Shown here in pieces: positions 13,770 through 22,100 of a stretch of DNA of 26,097 bases (within the stretch, counting starts at the first letter, position 1; each line of letters starts with the position of its first letter). Position numbers and translations under genes: made by a program. The notes under the pieces were generated by a model. The model did not search any database and was not told where the DNA came from. It worked only from the letters and a program-made list of their open reading frames with translations. Origin of the DNA: Parvibaculum sp035325945. GTDB lineage: Bacteria; Pseudomonadota; Alphaproteobacteria; Parvibaculales; Parvibaculaceae. Where the stretch lies: contig NZ_DAOKYX010000036.1 of NCBI RefSeq assembly GCF_035325945.1, forward strand, positions 1 to 26,097, given 5' to 3'.

Positions 13770-15317
13770 ATGCCGCGCCCCTCATTGCCTATCGGCACCA
13801 TCTCTCTCGACCCGGAGGCCGGCCCGCCACTCTACCGGCAGCTTTATGAGACGCTGCGCGAAGCGATCCTCGATGGCCGGCTCGGCGCCGGGGCGCGCCT
13901 ACCCTCATCGAGAGCGCTTGCGGCCGATCTCGCCATTGGCCGAAACACGGTGCTCGCGGCCTATGAACAACTGGCGGCGGAAGGCTATCTCGAAGGGCGC
14001 ATCGGCTCGGGAACCCGGATCGCGTCTCTCCTTCCCGAGCGCCTGCTCGAAGCGGCCTCGCCTCCCCGAAGCGCGGACGCCGGAGAGGACGCCACGCCCA
14101 TCTCCCTCTCCCGCCGCGGTCAGACGCTTTCCCTCATCCACCGTCCCGTGTCGCGCTATGAACGCGGTCAGGGCCGCGCCTTCCAGCACGGCCTCCCCTC
14201 GATCGAGCATTTTCCGTTCGCGCTCTGGGGCCGACTTCTCGCGCGCCGCGCCCGGGACAGGAACGGCAGCATCTTCGGATATGAAACCGTCGAGGGCTTT
14301 CTGCCCCTGCGCGAGGCCATCGCCGCCCATGCCGGAGCGGCGCGCGGCGCGATCTGCACCCCCGATCACGTAATCGTGACCACGGGCGCGCAGGCGGCGC
14401 TCGATCTCGTGGCCCGCATGGCGCTCGATCCCGGCGACCGGGTATGGATCGAGGAACCCGGATATATCGGCGCGCGGGGCGCATTTCTCGGGGCGGGGGC
14501 CGACCTCATCCCCGTGCCGGTCGATCACGAAGGTCTCGACGTCGAGGCGGGCCTCGCCCTGGAACCGAACCCCCGGCTCATCTATGTCACGCCCTCGCAT
14601 CAGTTCCCGCTCGGCGTCACGCTCACGCTGCAAAGGCGGCTTGCTCTTCTCGACGCCGCGAAACGCGCCGGCGCCTGGATCGTCGAGGACGATTACGATT
14701 CCGAATACCGCTATACCGGCCGCCCCATCGCGTGCCTGCAAGGCCTCGATCGCGCGCATCGCACCCTCTATATGGGCACCTTCGCCAAGACGCTCTTCCC
14801 GGCGCTGAAGCTCGGCTATCTCATCGTGCCCGACAGGCTCGTCGATCCCTTCCGGGCGGCCATCCGCTCGAGCGGCCATATACCGCCTGCCGCGATACAG
14901 GCCGCGCTTGCCGATTTCATGAATGGCGGGCATTTCGGCACGCATGTAAGACGCATGCTCGGCATCTATGCAGAACGGCGCGCCTGCCTCGCCGCCAGAC
15001 TGGAAGGCGAATTGTCAGGATTTTTGACAACGGCGCCGAGCGAAGGGGGCATGCAGGTCGCGGCCTGGCTGACCGGCGCAGGCAAAGACACCGCCGCCTC
15101 GGCCGCGGCGGCACATGCGGATGTCATCACCACGCCGCTCTCGGCTTATTACATCGGCGCAAAAAAGCGGCAGGGCTTGCATCTCGGCTTCGCCGCCATA
15201 CCGGAACCGATGATCAAGAAAGCGGCACAACGCCTAGAAAACGCGCTTTCCCTGCATGAAAAAGAGGCGCGGGACCAAGCTCCGCATACTGCCGAATCCT
15301 CGCACGCCCAAAACTAG
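13770..15317 (+). CDS. MocR/PdxR-type regulator (GntR wHTH plus aminotransferase-fold domain)
   Basis: A PLP-binding transcription factor. The 515-residue form starts at ATG 13770 after GAAGGA; the open frame back to 13689 is not family-like. The N-terminal GntR winged helix covers about residues 14-85 (PLYRQLYETLREAILDGRL, LPSSRALAADLAIGRNTV, YLEGRIGSGTRI). A linker leads to a fold-type I aminotransferase domain with VIVTTGAQAALDL, the cofactor aspartate in IVEDDYDSEYRY, and the PLP lysine K340 in YMGTFAKTLFPALKLGY. The family uses PLP as a signal for B6 synthesis (PdxR) or for amine/amino-acid genes (GabR, TauR). No pdxST or gab genes are here. The divergent flavin-binding oxidase-like gene is the likely target. 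Confidence 0.93.
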   Translation: MPRPSLPIGTISLDPEAGPPLYRQLYETLREAILDGRLGAGARLPSSRALAADLAIGRNTVLAAYEQLAAEGYLEGRIGSGTRIASLLPERLLEAASPPRSADAGEDATPISLSRRGQTLSLIHRPVSRYERGQGRAFQHGLPSIEHFPFALWGRLLARRARDRNGSIFGYETVEGFLPLREAIAAHAGAARGAICTPDHVIVTTGAQAALDLVARMALDPGDRVWIEEPGYIGARGAFLGAGADLIPVPVDHEGLDVEAGLALEPNPRLIYVTPSHQFPLGVTLTLQRRLALLDAAKRAGAWIVEDDYDSEYRYTGRPIACLQGLDRAHRTLYMGTFAKTLFPALKLGYLIVPDRLVDPFRAAIRSSGHIPPAAIQAALADFMNGGHFGTHVRRMLGIYAERRACLAARLEGELSGFLTTAPSEGGMQVAAWLTGAGKDTAASAAAAHADVITTPLSAYYIGAKKRQGLHLGFAAIPEPMIKKAAQRLENALSLHEKEARDQAPHTAESSHAQN

Positions 15318-15583
15318 ACGTCACAAAACCCAAGGTTCCCGCAGACTTTATCTCGGCGCGGACGCAACAACTGACCGATAGTCAGTTAGTATTCTTTACA
15401 AATGCATCTTTTCCGCTCATTCTGATCACACACTGCAATCACTGCTTACATTCCGATCAGTATATTCACTTATCGTAGTAGCCCTTATTTATCTGCGGCG
15501 AATTACAAGTATCATCTGATCCAGGCGCCATACCCTTTCGTAAGTAAGCGACGTCGATTTTCGTGTCGGTGTGGAGGGGCGCA
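15318..15583. other. AT-rich intergenic region before the TetR cluster
   Basis: No gene is seen in these roughly 266 bases, which are clearly richer in A and T than their surroundings. They contain the inverted repeat at 15369-15387, a possible -35/-10 pair TTTACA (15395-15400) and CATTCT (15418-15423), and a TATATT at 15461-15466. This is likely the control region for the tandem TetR genes. Confidence 0.5.
15369..15387. promoter_or_regulatory. Candidate TetR-type operator
   Basis: AACTGAC-CGATA-GTCAGTT is a perfect 7-bp inverted repeat with a 5-base centre, 19 bases in all. It sits just upstream of TTTACA in the region leading to the first TetR gene. Size, symmetry and position are those expected for a TetR-family autoregulatory site. 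Confidence 0.5.
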
Positions 15584-16210
15584 GTGAACGTGATGTTGGA
15601 AAACTATCGGCAGTCAGTCAGTGCCTCCAAAAGGGCGGCCATCCTCAAGGCCGGCCGGGAGAGTTTTCTCGCCAATGGCTATAGCGGCACCGCGGTCGCG
15701 GACATAGCGAGAAACGCCGACGTTTCCACGGCCACGCTCTACAAGCACTTCGCCTCCAAGGAAGACCTGTTCGCCGCCGTCGTAAGAGACGCCTATGGCT
15801 ACCGGGACGGCGAATATGCCAACCTTCCCGAAGGCATCGATGTCGAGGATTTTCTCGTCGGCGTGATACGCCGCTATCTCGACACCCAGTTCGACCGAAA
15901 GATCAACGCTCTTTTACGTATCGTCATCGCGGAGGTGCCGCATGCGCCGGACCTTGCCCGCGATCTCTATGAGAACCTGATCACGATCCGCTACCGGGAA
16001 CTTGAAAGCATCCTTGAAGGGCTCATCGCACAGGGCAGGCTGAAGCCCCATGATGCGAGATATGGCGTGCGCCTCATCGGCGGCGCCATCAAGGAGTATT
16101 TCATCTGGCCCGCGCTTTTCGACGCGAACTTCTCTCTTCCTCCCGAGACGGATGAAATCCTGCACCGTACCGTTCGCGACTTCCTCACTCTCTACGGTGC
16201 CGGAAGATAG
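15584..16210 (+). CDS. TetR/AcrR-family transcriptional regulator, first of three
   Basis: A helix-turn-helix repressor of about 208 residues. GTG 15584 is chosen because GGAGG lies six bases upstream; GTG 15590 or ATG 15593 in the same frame are possible, and GTG 15563 seems too early. The HTH spans roughly the first 65 residues: SKRAAILKAGRESFLANGY, VADIARNADVSTATLYKHF and SKEDLFAAVV. The C-terminal ligand domain contains LLRIVIAEVPHAPDLARDLYE, RLKPHD and IKEYFIWPALFDANF, similar to the AefR-like C-terminal type. It resembles the next two genes along its whole length. The TAG-terminated gene is 65 bases from the second. Ligand unknown. Confidence 0.9.
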   Translation: MNVMLENYRQSVSASKRAAILKAGRESFLANGYSGTAVADIARNADVSTATLYKHFASKEDLFAAVVRDAYGYRDGEYANLPEGIDVEDFLVGVIRRYLDTQFDRKINALLRIVIAEVPHAPDLARDLYENLITIRYRELESILEGLIAQGRLKPHDARYGVRLIGGAIKEYFIWPALFDANFSLPPETDEILHRTVRDFLTLYGAGR

Positions 16211-16275
16211 AAAGTGCAATTCGTGCTGCGACCAGACGTGCCTTCCCCCTCCTGAAACGACAGGAAATCATCACA

Positions 16276-16917
16276 TTGGGCCTCGAAGAATATCGAAGAT
16301 CAGTCAGCGAATCGAAGCGCGCTTCCATCCTGAGGGCAGCCCGCGCCGCCTTCCTGAAAGATGGTTTCAGCCGCGCTGCCGTCGCCGAAATCGCGAACAT
16401 GGCGGATGTGTCCACCGCCACGCTCTATAAACATTTCGATTCCAAGGAAGAACTCTTCGCCGCCGTGGCAAAGGATGCCGCCATGTCGGTCGGCGACTAT
16501 TCCCACCTTCTCGACCCGGACACAGCACCGCGGGACGCTTTCCTCACCCTCTCACGCGCCTATCTCGCCACCCAGTTCGAGAACCATGTGAACGACCTCA
16601 TGCGTATCATCATCGCCGAGGTGCCGTCGCATCCCGAGCTTGCGCGGGAGATGATGGATCTCATCGTCGGGCGGCGTCACCGCAGCCTCCAGAACGTCAT
16701 CGACAAGCTCGTCGATCAGGGCCTGCTCAGGCCGCACGACACGACGCTTTCAGCAAAGCTCGCAAGCGGAATGATCAAGGAGCTGTTCGTCTGGCCGGCG
16801 CTTTTCAATGCCGACTTCAGACTGCCGGAGGATACCGAAGCGAAGATCGATATGGCCGCCAATGTGTTTCTTGCCCGCTACGGCATCGACACCACCGGAC
16901 AAGGAATGACGGGATGA
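16276..16917 (+). CDS. TetR/AcrR-family transcriptional regulator, second of three
   Basis: 213 residues beginning MGLEEYRRSVSESKRASIL. The start codon appears to be TTG 16276: AGGAAA lies eight bases before it, and the first paralogue aligns from the same point. The HTH includes VAEIANMADVSTATLYKHF and SKEELFAAVA. The ligand domain has HVNDLMRIIIAEVPSHPELAREMM, LLRPHD and IKELFVWPALFNADF. It is closest to its two neighbours and probably arose by tandem duplication. Its stop overlaps the start of the third gene as ATGA, so the two are likely co-translated. TTG would give modest expression. Confidence 0.92.
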   Translation: MGLEEYRRSVSESKRASILRAARAAFLKDGFSRAAVAEIANMADVSTATLYKHFDSKEELFAAVAKDAAMSVGDYSHLLDPDTAPRDAFLTLSRAYLATQFENHVNDLMRIIIAEVPSHPELAREMMDLIVGRRHRSLQNVIDKLVDQGLLRPHDTTLSAKLASGMIKELFVWPALFNADFRLPEDTEAKIDMAANVFLARYGIDTTGQGMTG

Positions 16918-17558
16918 CACTGGAACAAGCCTCGCAACGCTCCGTGACCGACATGAAGCATGACGACGTGCTGAAGGCCGCCCTCGCGCACTTCCTGAAG
17001 CATGGGTATACCGGCGCCGCCATGGCCGACATCGCCCGCGACGCCGATGTCTCGACCGCGACGCTCTACAAATATTTCCGTTCGAAGAAGGAGCTTTTCA
17101 CCACCATTGCAATTAACGCGGCTCATGCGGTGCGGGAGCTCGACGAGCTGACGCTGGAAAAGGCACCCCCGGAAGAGATTTTCAGCCACCTCCTCCTCAT
17201 CTACTGGGAAGCCCAGCAGGAAGGCCATGTCAACGATCTCATGCGGATCGTGATCGCGGAATCCCGCTCCTCGCCCGATATCGCGCGCACGATCTTCAAG
17301 AGCGTCGTAGAGATGCGTTATCGGGGCATCAAGAAGCATCTCGACCTGATGGTGGAGCGAGGCGTTCTGAAGCCCCATGACACGAACCTGGGCGCTCGGC
17401 TTGCCATCGGCATGCTCCGGGAAGTCTTCGTCTGGCCGGCGATGTTCGATCCGGAATTCAGAATCCCGCCCGACGCGCTCGACCAGGCGCGCGAGGCCTT
17501 CAACGTCTATATGGCCTGTTTCGCGGCGGAAGAGGCGCAGGAAGCGAAACTGGCCTGA
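16914..17558 (+). CDS. TetR/AcrR-family transcriptional regulator, third of three
   Basis: 214 residues starting at ATG 16914, which overlaps the TGA of the preceding gene. The HTH contains MADIARDADVSTATLYKYF and SKKELFTTIA, with the DVSTATLYK block identical to both paralogues. The ligand domain has HVNDLMRIVIAESRSSPDIAR, VLKPHD and LREVFVWPAMFDPEF. The recognition-helix end (KYFRSKK against KHF(A/D)SKE) and the extra N-terminal residues differ from the other two, so DNA or ligand preference may have diverged. The downstream neighbour is on the opposite strand, 24 bases away, so no target gene follows. Confidence 0.93.
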   Translation: MTLEQASQRSVTDMKHDDVLKAALAHFLKHGYTGAAMADIARDADVSTATLYKYFRSKKELFTTIAINAAHAVRELDELTLEKAPPEEIFSHLLLIYWEAQQEGHVNDLMRIVIAESRSSPDIARTIFKSVVEMRYRGIKKHLDLMVERGVLKPHDTNLGARLAIGMLREVFVWPAMFDPEFRIPPDALDQAREAFNVYMACFAAEEAQEAKLA

Positions 17559-17582
17559 CAGCCGCCACAGGCGCTCAGATCG

Positions 17583-18107
17583 TCAGCGAAGCCGGATTGT
17601 GCCGGGGTCGCCGCGCTTTTCCGGCTGTGGCCTCATAACCCTGATCGCATTCACAATGTCGTCGGGCGTATCGAGATCGGCGATCCAGAGCCGGTCGCCG
17701 GATACCATCTTCATGTCGAGCGCGCCGCCCCCAAAGAGACGCTGCGGAAACGAGCGGCGCACGCGCATGAAGGCGATCTCATTGGCGCCGACGCGCATCT
17801 CGTGCCGATGGATGAAGCCCTGGCGCAAAAGAAGTTCGCGGAGGCCGCCCGCCGGCCCCTCTCCCTCGCCGCGCGCCCTCACCTCGACCGAGAGAACCCG
17901 CGCCCGAATGGCGGCGAAGAGAAGAAGGAGCGGCACCGCCAGCACCTCGACCGCCAGCGCGAGCGCCCCGAGGCCCTTCAAGGGAGGCTCGTGCAACCTC
18001 GCCCAGCCATAGACGAGCGCCCAGACGATGGCGACGACCATCGTCGGCAGATAGATCGTCCAATGTGCCCGCGCCGTGGCGAGCGGCTGGCTAAGTCCGG
18101 CGTTCAT
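17583..18107 (-). CDS. Small membrane protein with bacterial PH domain
   Basis: 174 residues from ATG 18107 (MNAGLSQPLATARAHW); the upstream open frame lacks support. Two hydrophobic segments, about residues 17-38 (WTIYLPTMVVAIVWALVYGW) and 47-66 (ALAVEVLAVPLLLLFAA), form a membrane hairpin. A soluble C-terminal part follows that resembles the bPH2/YdbS-like domain (EMRVGANEIAFMRVRR, LFGGGALDMKMVSGDRLWIADLDTPDDIVNAIR). Proteins of this kind are widespread, and their function is mostly unknown. It converges with the third TetR gene and is divergent from the crotonase gene. No strong ribosome-binding site is visible, so the start is uncertain. Confidence 0.75.
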   Translation of the reverse strand: MNAGLSQPLATARAHWTIYLPTMVVAIVWALVYGWARLHEPPLKGLGALALAVEVLAVPLLLLFAAIRARVLSVEVRARGEGEGPAGGLRELLLRQGFIHRHEMRVGANEIAFMRVRRSFPQRLFGGGALDMKMVSGDRLWIADLDTPDDIVNAIRVMRPQPEKRGDPGTIRLR

Positions 18108-18255
18108 GGCAAGTGAGGATCGCAGACAAGCGCGACGATGGGAAGTGCCGCCGGGCGGGCCCACGCGCGGCAAAAGCGATTTCACTTTCGCTATCTCCGC
18201 ATTAGGCTCGGCCCAAAGAATTTCACCAGACCGAAGCAACCGAAGGACTGATTTG

Positions 18256-19077
18256 ATGAGCGAACGGATTTCCCTCTCCATCGAGGGTGGCGTGGCGGAT
18301 GTGCGCCTCACCCGCGCGGACAAGATGAACGCGCTCGACGACGCCATGTTCGAGGCGCTGATCTCGACGGGCGAGAGGCTTTCGCAGGAAAAGGGCGTGC
18401 GCGCTGTGGTCATTTCCGGCGAGGGCCGCGCCTTCTGCGCCGGCCTTGATATGGGCAATTTCGGCCGCATGGCCGCGCCCAAGGAGAAGGAGGAGAGCAA
18501 GAGCGAAAGCAGCATGATCGGACGGCTCGAGAAGCGCACCCATGGCATCGCCAACCGTCCGCAGCACGCGGTCTGGGTCTGGCGTGAACTGCCCGTGCCC
18601 GTCATCGCGGCGGTTCACGGCACGGCCTTCGGCGGCGGCTTCCAGCTCATGCTCGGCGCCGACATGCGCTATGTCGCGCCGGATACCCGGCTCTCCATCA
18701 TGGAGATCAAATGGGGTCTCGTTCCCGACATGGCGGGCACGCAGATCATGCGCCACCTTGTGCGCGAGGACATTGTCCGTGAGCTGACCTATACGGGCCG
18801 CATCTTCAGCGGCGAGGAAGCGGGACAGTATGGCTTTGCGACGCGCGTGACGGCGAACCCCCGCGAGGAGGCGCTGGCGACGGCGCGCGAAATCGCGGGC
18901 AAGAGCCCCGATGCGATCCGCGCCGCCAAGAGGCTTCTCAATCTCGCGCCCGTGGCCGAGCCCGTCGCGGGCCTCATCGCGGAATCCGTGGAGCAGGACC
19001 GCCTCATCGGCAGCCCCAACCAGATCGAGGCGATCATGTCGAACCTCGAAAAGCGCGCCGCGAACTACAAGGACTGA
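18256..19077 (+). CDS. Crotonase-fold protein (enoyl-CoA hydratase/isomerase family)
   Basis: 273 residues from ATG 18256 with GAAGGA eight bases upstream. Crotonases act on acyl-CoA thioesters; the two oxyanion-hole segments are visible at GRAFCAGLDMG (58-67) and HGTAFGGGFQLMLGAD (121-136). Aligned to rat enoyl-CoA hydratase, the first catalytic glutamate (E144) is replaced by Q130 while the second (E164) is kept as E150. D158, eight residues after E150, matches the position of D204 in mammalian dienoyl-CoA isomerase, whose pair E196/D204 does the proton shuffle. An isomerase or another crotonase reaction is therefore more likely than classical hydration. A charged loop (KEKEESKSE, 76-84) is inserted after the first oxyanion segment. 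No other beta-oxidation genes are adjacent. Confidence 0.88.
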   Translation: MSERISLSIEGGVADVRLTRADKMNALDDAMFEALISTGERLSQEKGVRAVVISGEGRAFCAGLDMGNFGRMAAPKEKEESKSESSMIGRLEKRTHGIANRPQHAVWVWRELPVPVIAAVHGTAFGGGFQLMLGADMRYVAPDTRLSIMEIKWGLVPDMAGTQIMRHLVREDIVRELTYTGRIFSGEEAGQYGFATRVTANPREEALATAREIAGKSPDAIRAAKRLLNLAPVAEPVAGLIAESVEQDRLIGSPNQIEAIMSNLEKRAANYKD

Positions 19078-19090
19078 AGAAGCCGGGCGA

Positions 19091-19116
19091 GGGCGGGGTT
19101 TTTCAATGCCCCGCCC
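19091..19116. terminator. Possible hairpin terminator between convergent genes
   Basis: GGGCGGGG (19091-19098) pairs with CCCCGCCC (19109-19116) around a 10-base loop, shortly after the crotonase stop and before the 3' end of the minus-strand gene. The U-tract lies inside the loop rather than after the stem, so termination activity is uncertain. Confidence 0.4.
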
Positions 19117-19119
19117 GCC

Positions 19120-22100
19120 TCACCTTGCGTTCTTCGTCTGATCGAGCGCCACGGTGCCCATGCGCTCGAGCTTGCCCCAGCCGACAAAGGGCCCTTTCAG
19201 CGCCGTCACGATCGAGCGCACCACCACCGAATACATGAGCTGGCGATAGCCGAAGCGTTGCAGCACGAGCCACCAGAGCAGGCTCCATTGTTCGCGCCGT
19301 TCGAGCATGAAGCCGAAGATCGCCGCCGCAAGATCGACCAGCACGAAGACGCAGTAGTAGATGGCGACGAGCTTGAGATCGGCATTGCGGAACTCCGCCC
19401 CATGCTGCGCCCAGGCGATCCACTGGCCGATGAGCTGCCAGACGAGCAGAAGATCGGCGAGCGGCGCCAGCGCCGTGAGCGCGATCTGGAAGAGCCAGAC
19501 CTGCGGCAGCGCGACCATGCCGAGCGCGCCATAGCGCGGATTGAAGGTGAGAGAGCGGTACTTCCACAGGCATTGCAGCGTGCCGTAGGACCAGCGGAAA
19601 CGCTGCTTGGCGAGATCGCCGAAAGTGGCGGGCGCCTCCGTCCATGCGATGGCGCTGCTGTCGAAGACGACGCGGTGCCCCGCCTTCTGGAGATGGATGG
19701 TGAGGTCCTGATCTTCCGCCAGCGTGTCGCCGCGAAAGCCGCCAAGCTCCTCGAGCACCGACTTGCGCCAGGCGCCGACGGCGCCGGGCACGACGGTGAG
19801 CGTATCGAGCGCGGCGAGCGCGCGCCGCTCGAGGTTCTGCGCGGCGATATATTCGAGCGCCTGCCAGCGCGTGATCATGTTGATGCGGTTGCCGACCTTG
19901 GCATTGCCCGCGACCGCACCGATGCTCTTGTCGCCGAACCAGCGCACGAGGCGCGAAATCGTGTCGCGCTCGAATTGCGTATCGGCATCGAGCGCGACGA
20001 TGACGGCGCCCGTCGCCTTGGCGATACCCACATTGAGCGCGTTCGCCTTGCCGCCATTCGGAATGTCGACGATCTCGACGCGAGGATCGCTTGCGAAATT
20101 TGAAGTGAGAACGCCGAGCGTGTCGTCCTTCGAGCCGTCATTGACGACGATGACCTCGAGGTTCCGATAGTCGCTGGTGAGAATGCCCTTCACCGTCGAG
20201 ACGATGACATTCTCTTCGTTATAGGCAGGCACGATGACGGAGACGCGCTCGCCCGTCGCCGCCACGGGCGGCTCCGGCGTCCGCAGCTCCATCCGGCGCC
20301 GCCACAGGCTCAGGCCCACAAGCAGCAGAAGCCTGCCGATGCCGAGCCAGATGGCGATGAAGAAGCACCAGTAGAGAACGTGGCCGAGCGTCGAGAGCGT
20401 CATGAACACCGCGCGATCGGTGAGCAGCGCCAGTGTCGGCGGCAGGGGCGGCATCGCTTCCTCACTGGTGAGCGGCACCAGCGCCGAAGCGGGCACGAAC
20501 TCATATCCCCTGGCGCGAAGCTCGTCGATGATGAGGGGCAGCGCCTCGACCGTCTGCGAGCGGTCGCCGCCCGCATCATGCAGCAGCACGATATTGGTCG
20601 GCACATCGGGCTTGGCGGTTTCGATCTGATCGACCGTGCTCTGGACGATCTTTTCCGCGCCCGGCATCTCCCAGTCGAGCGGATCGACATGTTCGCCCAC
20701 GGTCACATAGCCCATGTCCTGCGCGATCTTGACCGGCACGATTTCCTCGTAATCCGTCGGCTCGGCATCGCCGAGATAGGGCGGGCGGAAAAGGCGCAGC
20801 GAACGGCCGGTCAGCGCTTCGAAGAGACGCTGCGTCGCGTTGAGTTCGAGCTTCACGGCCTGTTCGGGCGTGATGGAAAGATTCGGATGCGTGAAGGTGT
20901 GGCTTCCGACCTCATGGCCCTCGGCGAGAATGCGCTTCACGAGCCCGGGATTGGATTCCGCATTGCTGCCGATGATGAAGAAGGTCGCGGGGACGTGCTT
21001 CTCCTTCAATATGTCGAGGATCTGCGGGGTCCATTCGGGGTCGGGGCCGTCGTCGAATGTGAGCGCGACCTTCTTCGGCGCGCCGCCGAACTGCTTGATG
21101 ACATAGGTCGTCGGCAGCTTCGTATAGACCTCGTCATTGATGTCGCCGGTCTTGGCGTCGATCTCGAATTTGCGCGCGCCGGTCGTGGGCTCGGCCGCCA
21201 CGCTCAGAAACTCGCCCTGCCCTTCAAAATCGATGTCGTTGATGATGGGGATTTCGGCAAGCTCGGCCGGCGCGGCCGAGTTGTAGGGCCTGCCCATGAC
21301 GGACCAGATCGTCGGGTCCTCCGCGCCGATGCGCCAGACGGCATAGCCCGCGGGCTCGTAGGGGTCGGCTGAATGGATCTGATTGAAGGCCGTGACCGCG
21401 TCGAGGAACCAGACATCGTGGCGGACGGAATTGTCCTCAATATAGGAGAAGTGCGGATTGTTGGTGGCGTCGTCGAATTCGACATTGGCACCGGAGTCAT
21501 GCGCGGCGAGCACGGCGTCCTGAAACGAAAGACTGTCGACCGTGCCCCCGTTCCAGTCATAGGCATAGCTGCCGATGGCAATGATGGTGCGCTCGGGATC
21601 GAGCAGCTTCATGCGCTTGTCGATGACGCCCTCGAACCAGCTCTGGCTCGCAATGCTGCCCGGCTCGCTCGTCACCCAATGTTCGTCATAGGCCATGAGC
21701 ACGGTGTAATCGACGATCTTCGCGATCTCGGCGAAAGGCCAGGTGTCGTCGCCGACCGGCGTTGCGATGGCGACCACCCAGCCATGCGGCTCGAAGGCGG
21801 TTTCAAGCTCCTCCAGAAAGCGCAGAAGGTTCCGCCGCGCCGGCACGGGCAGGTCTTCGAAATCCACCACCACGCCCTGCAGCTTGTTGTCGCCGATGAA
21901 GCCTGCGACATCCTCCACGAGCGCCTGCCGCCGCGCGGGATCGGCAAGGAGGCGCGCAAGGCCGGGACCGTCCCACTTTCCCTGACTCGCGTTCTGAAGG
22001 GTCGGCAGAATGGCGACACCCGGCTTATTGTCCCGGATGTAATTATCGACCTTGGCGTCGAACGCCTTGTTGAGCGCGAGATCGGGCCCCTGAAGATTGA

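Noticed and set aside
15600..15625. CAGTCAGTCAGT in the start of the first TetR gene as a second operator
   Set aside because: It is a direct triplet-like repeat encoding the QSVSAS residues, without the dyad symmetry of the site at 15369-15387.
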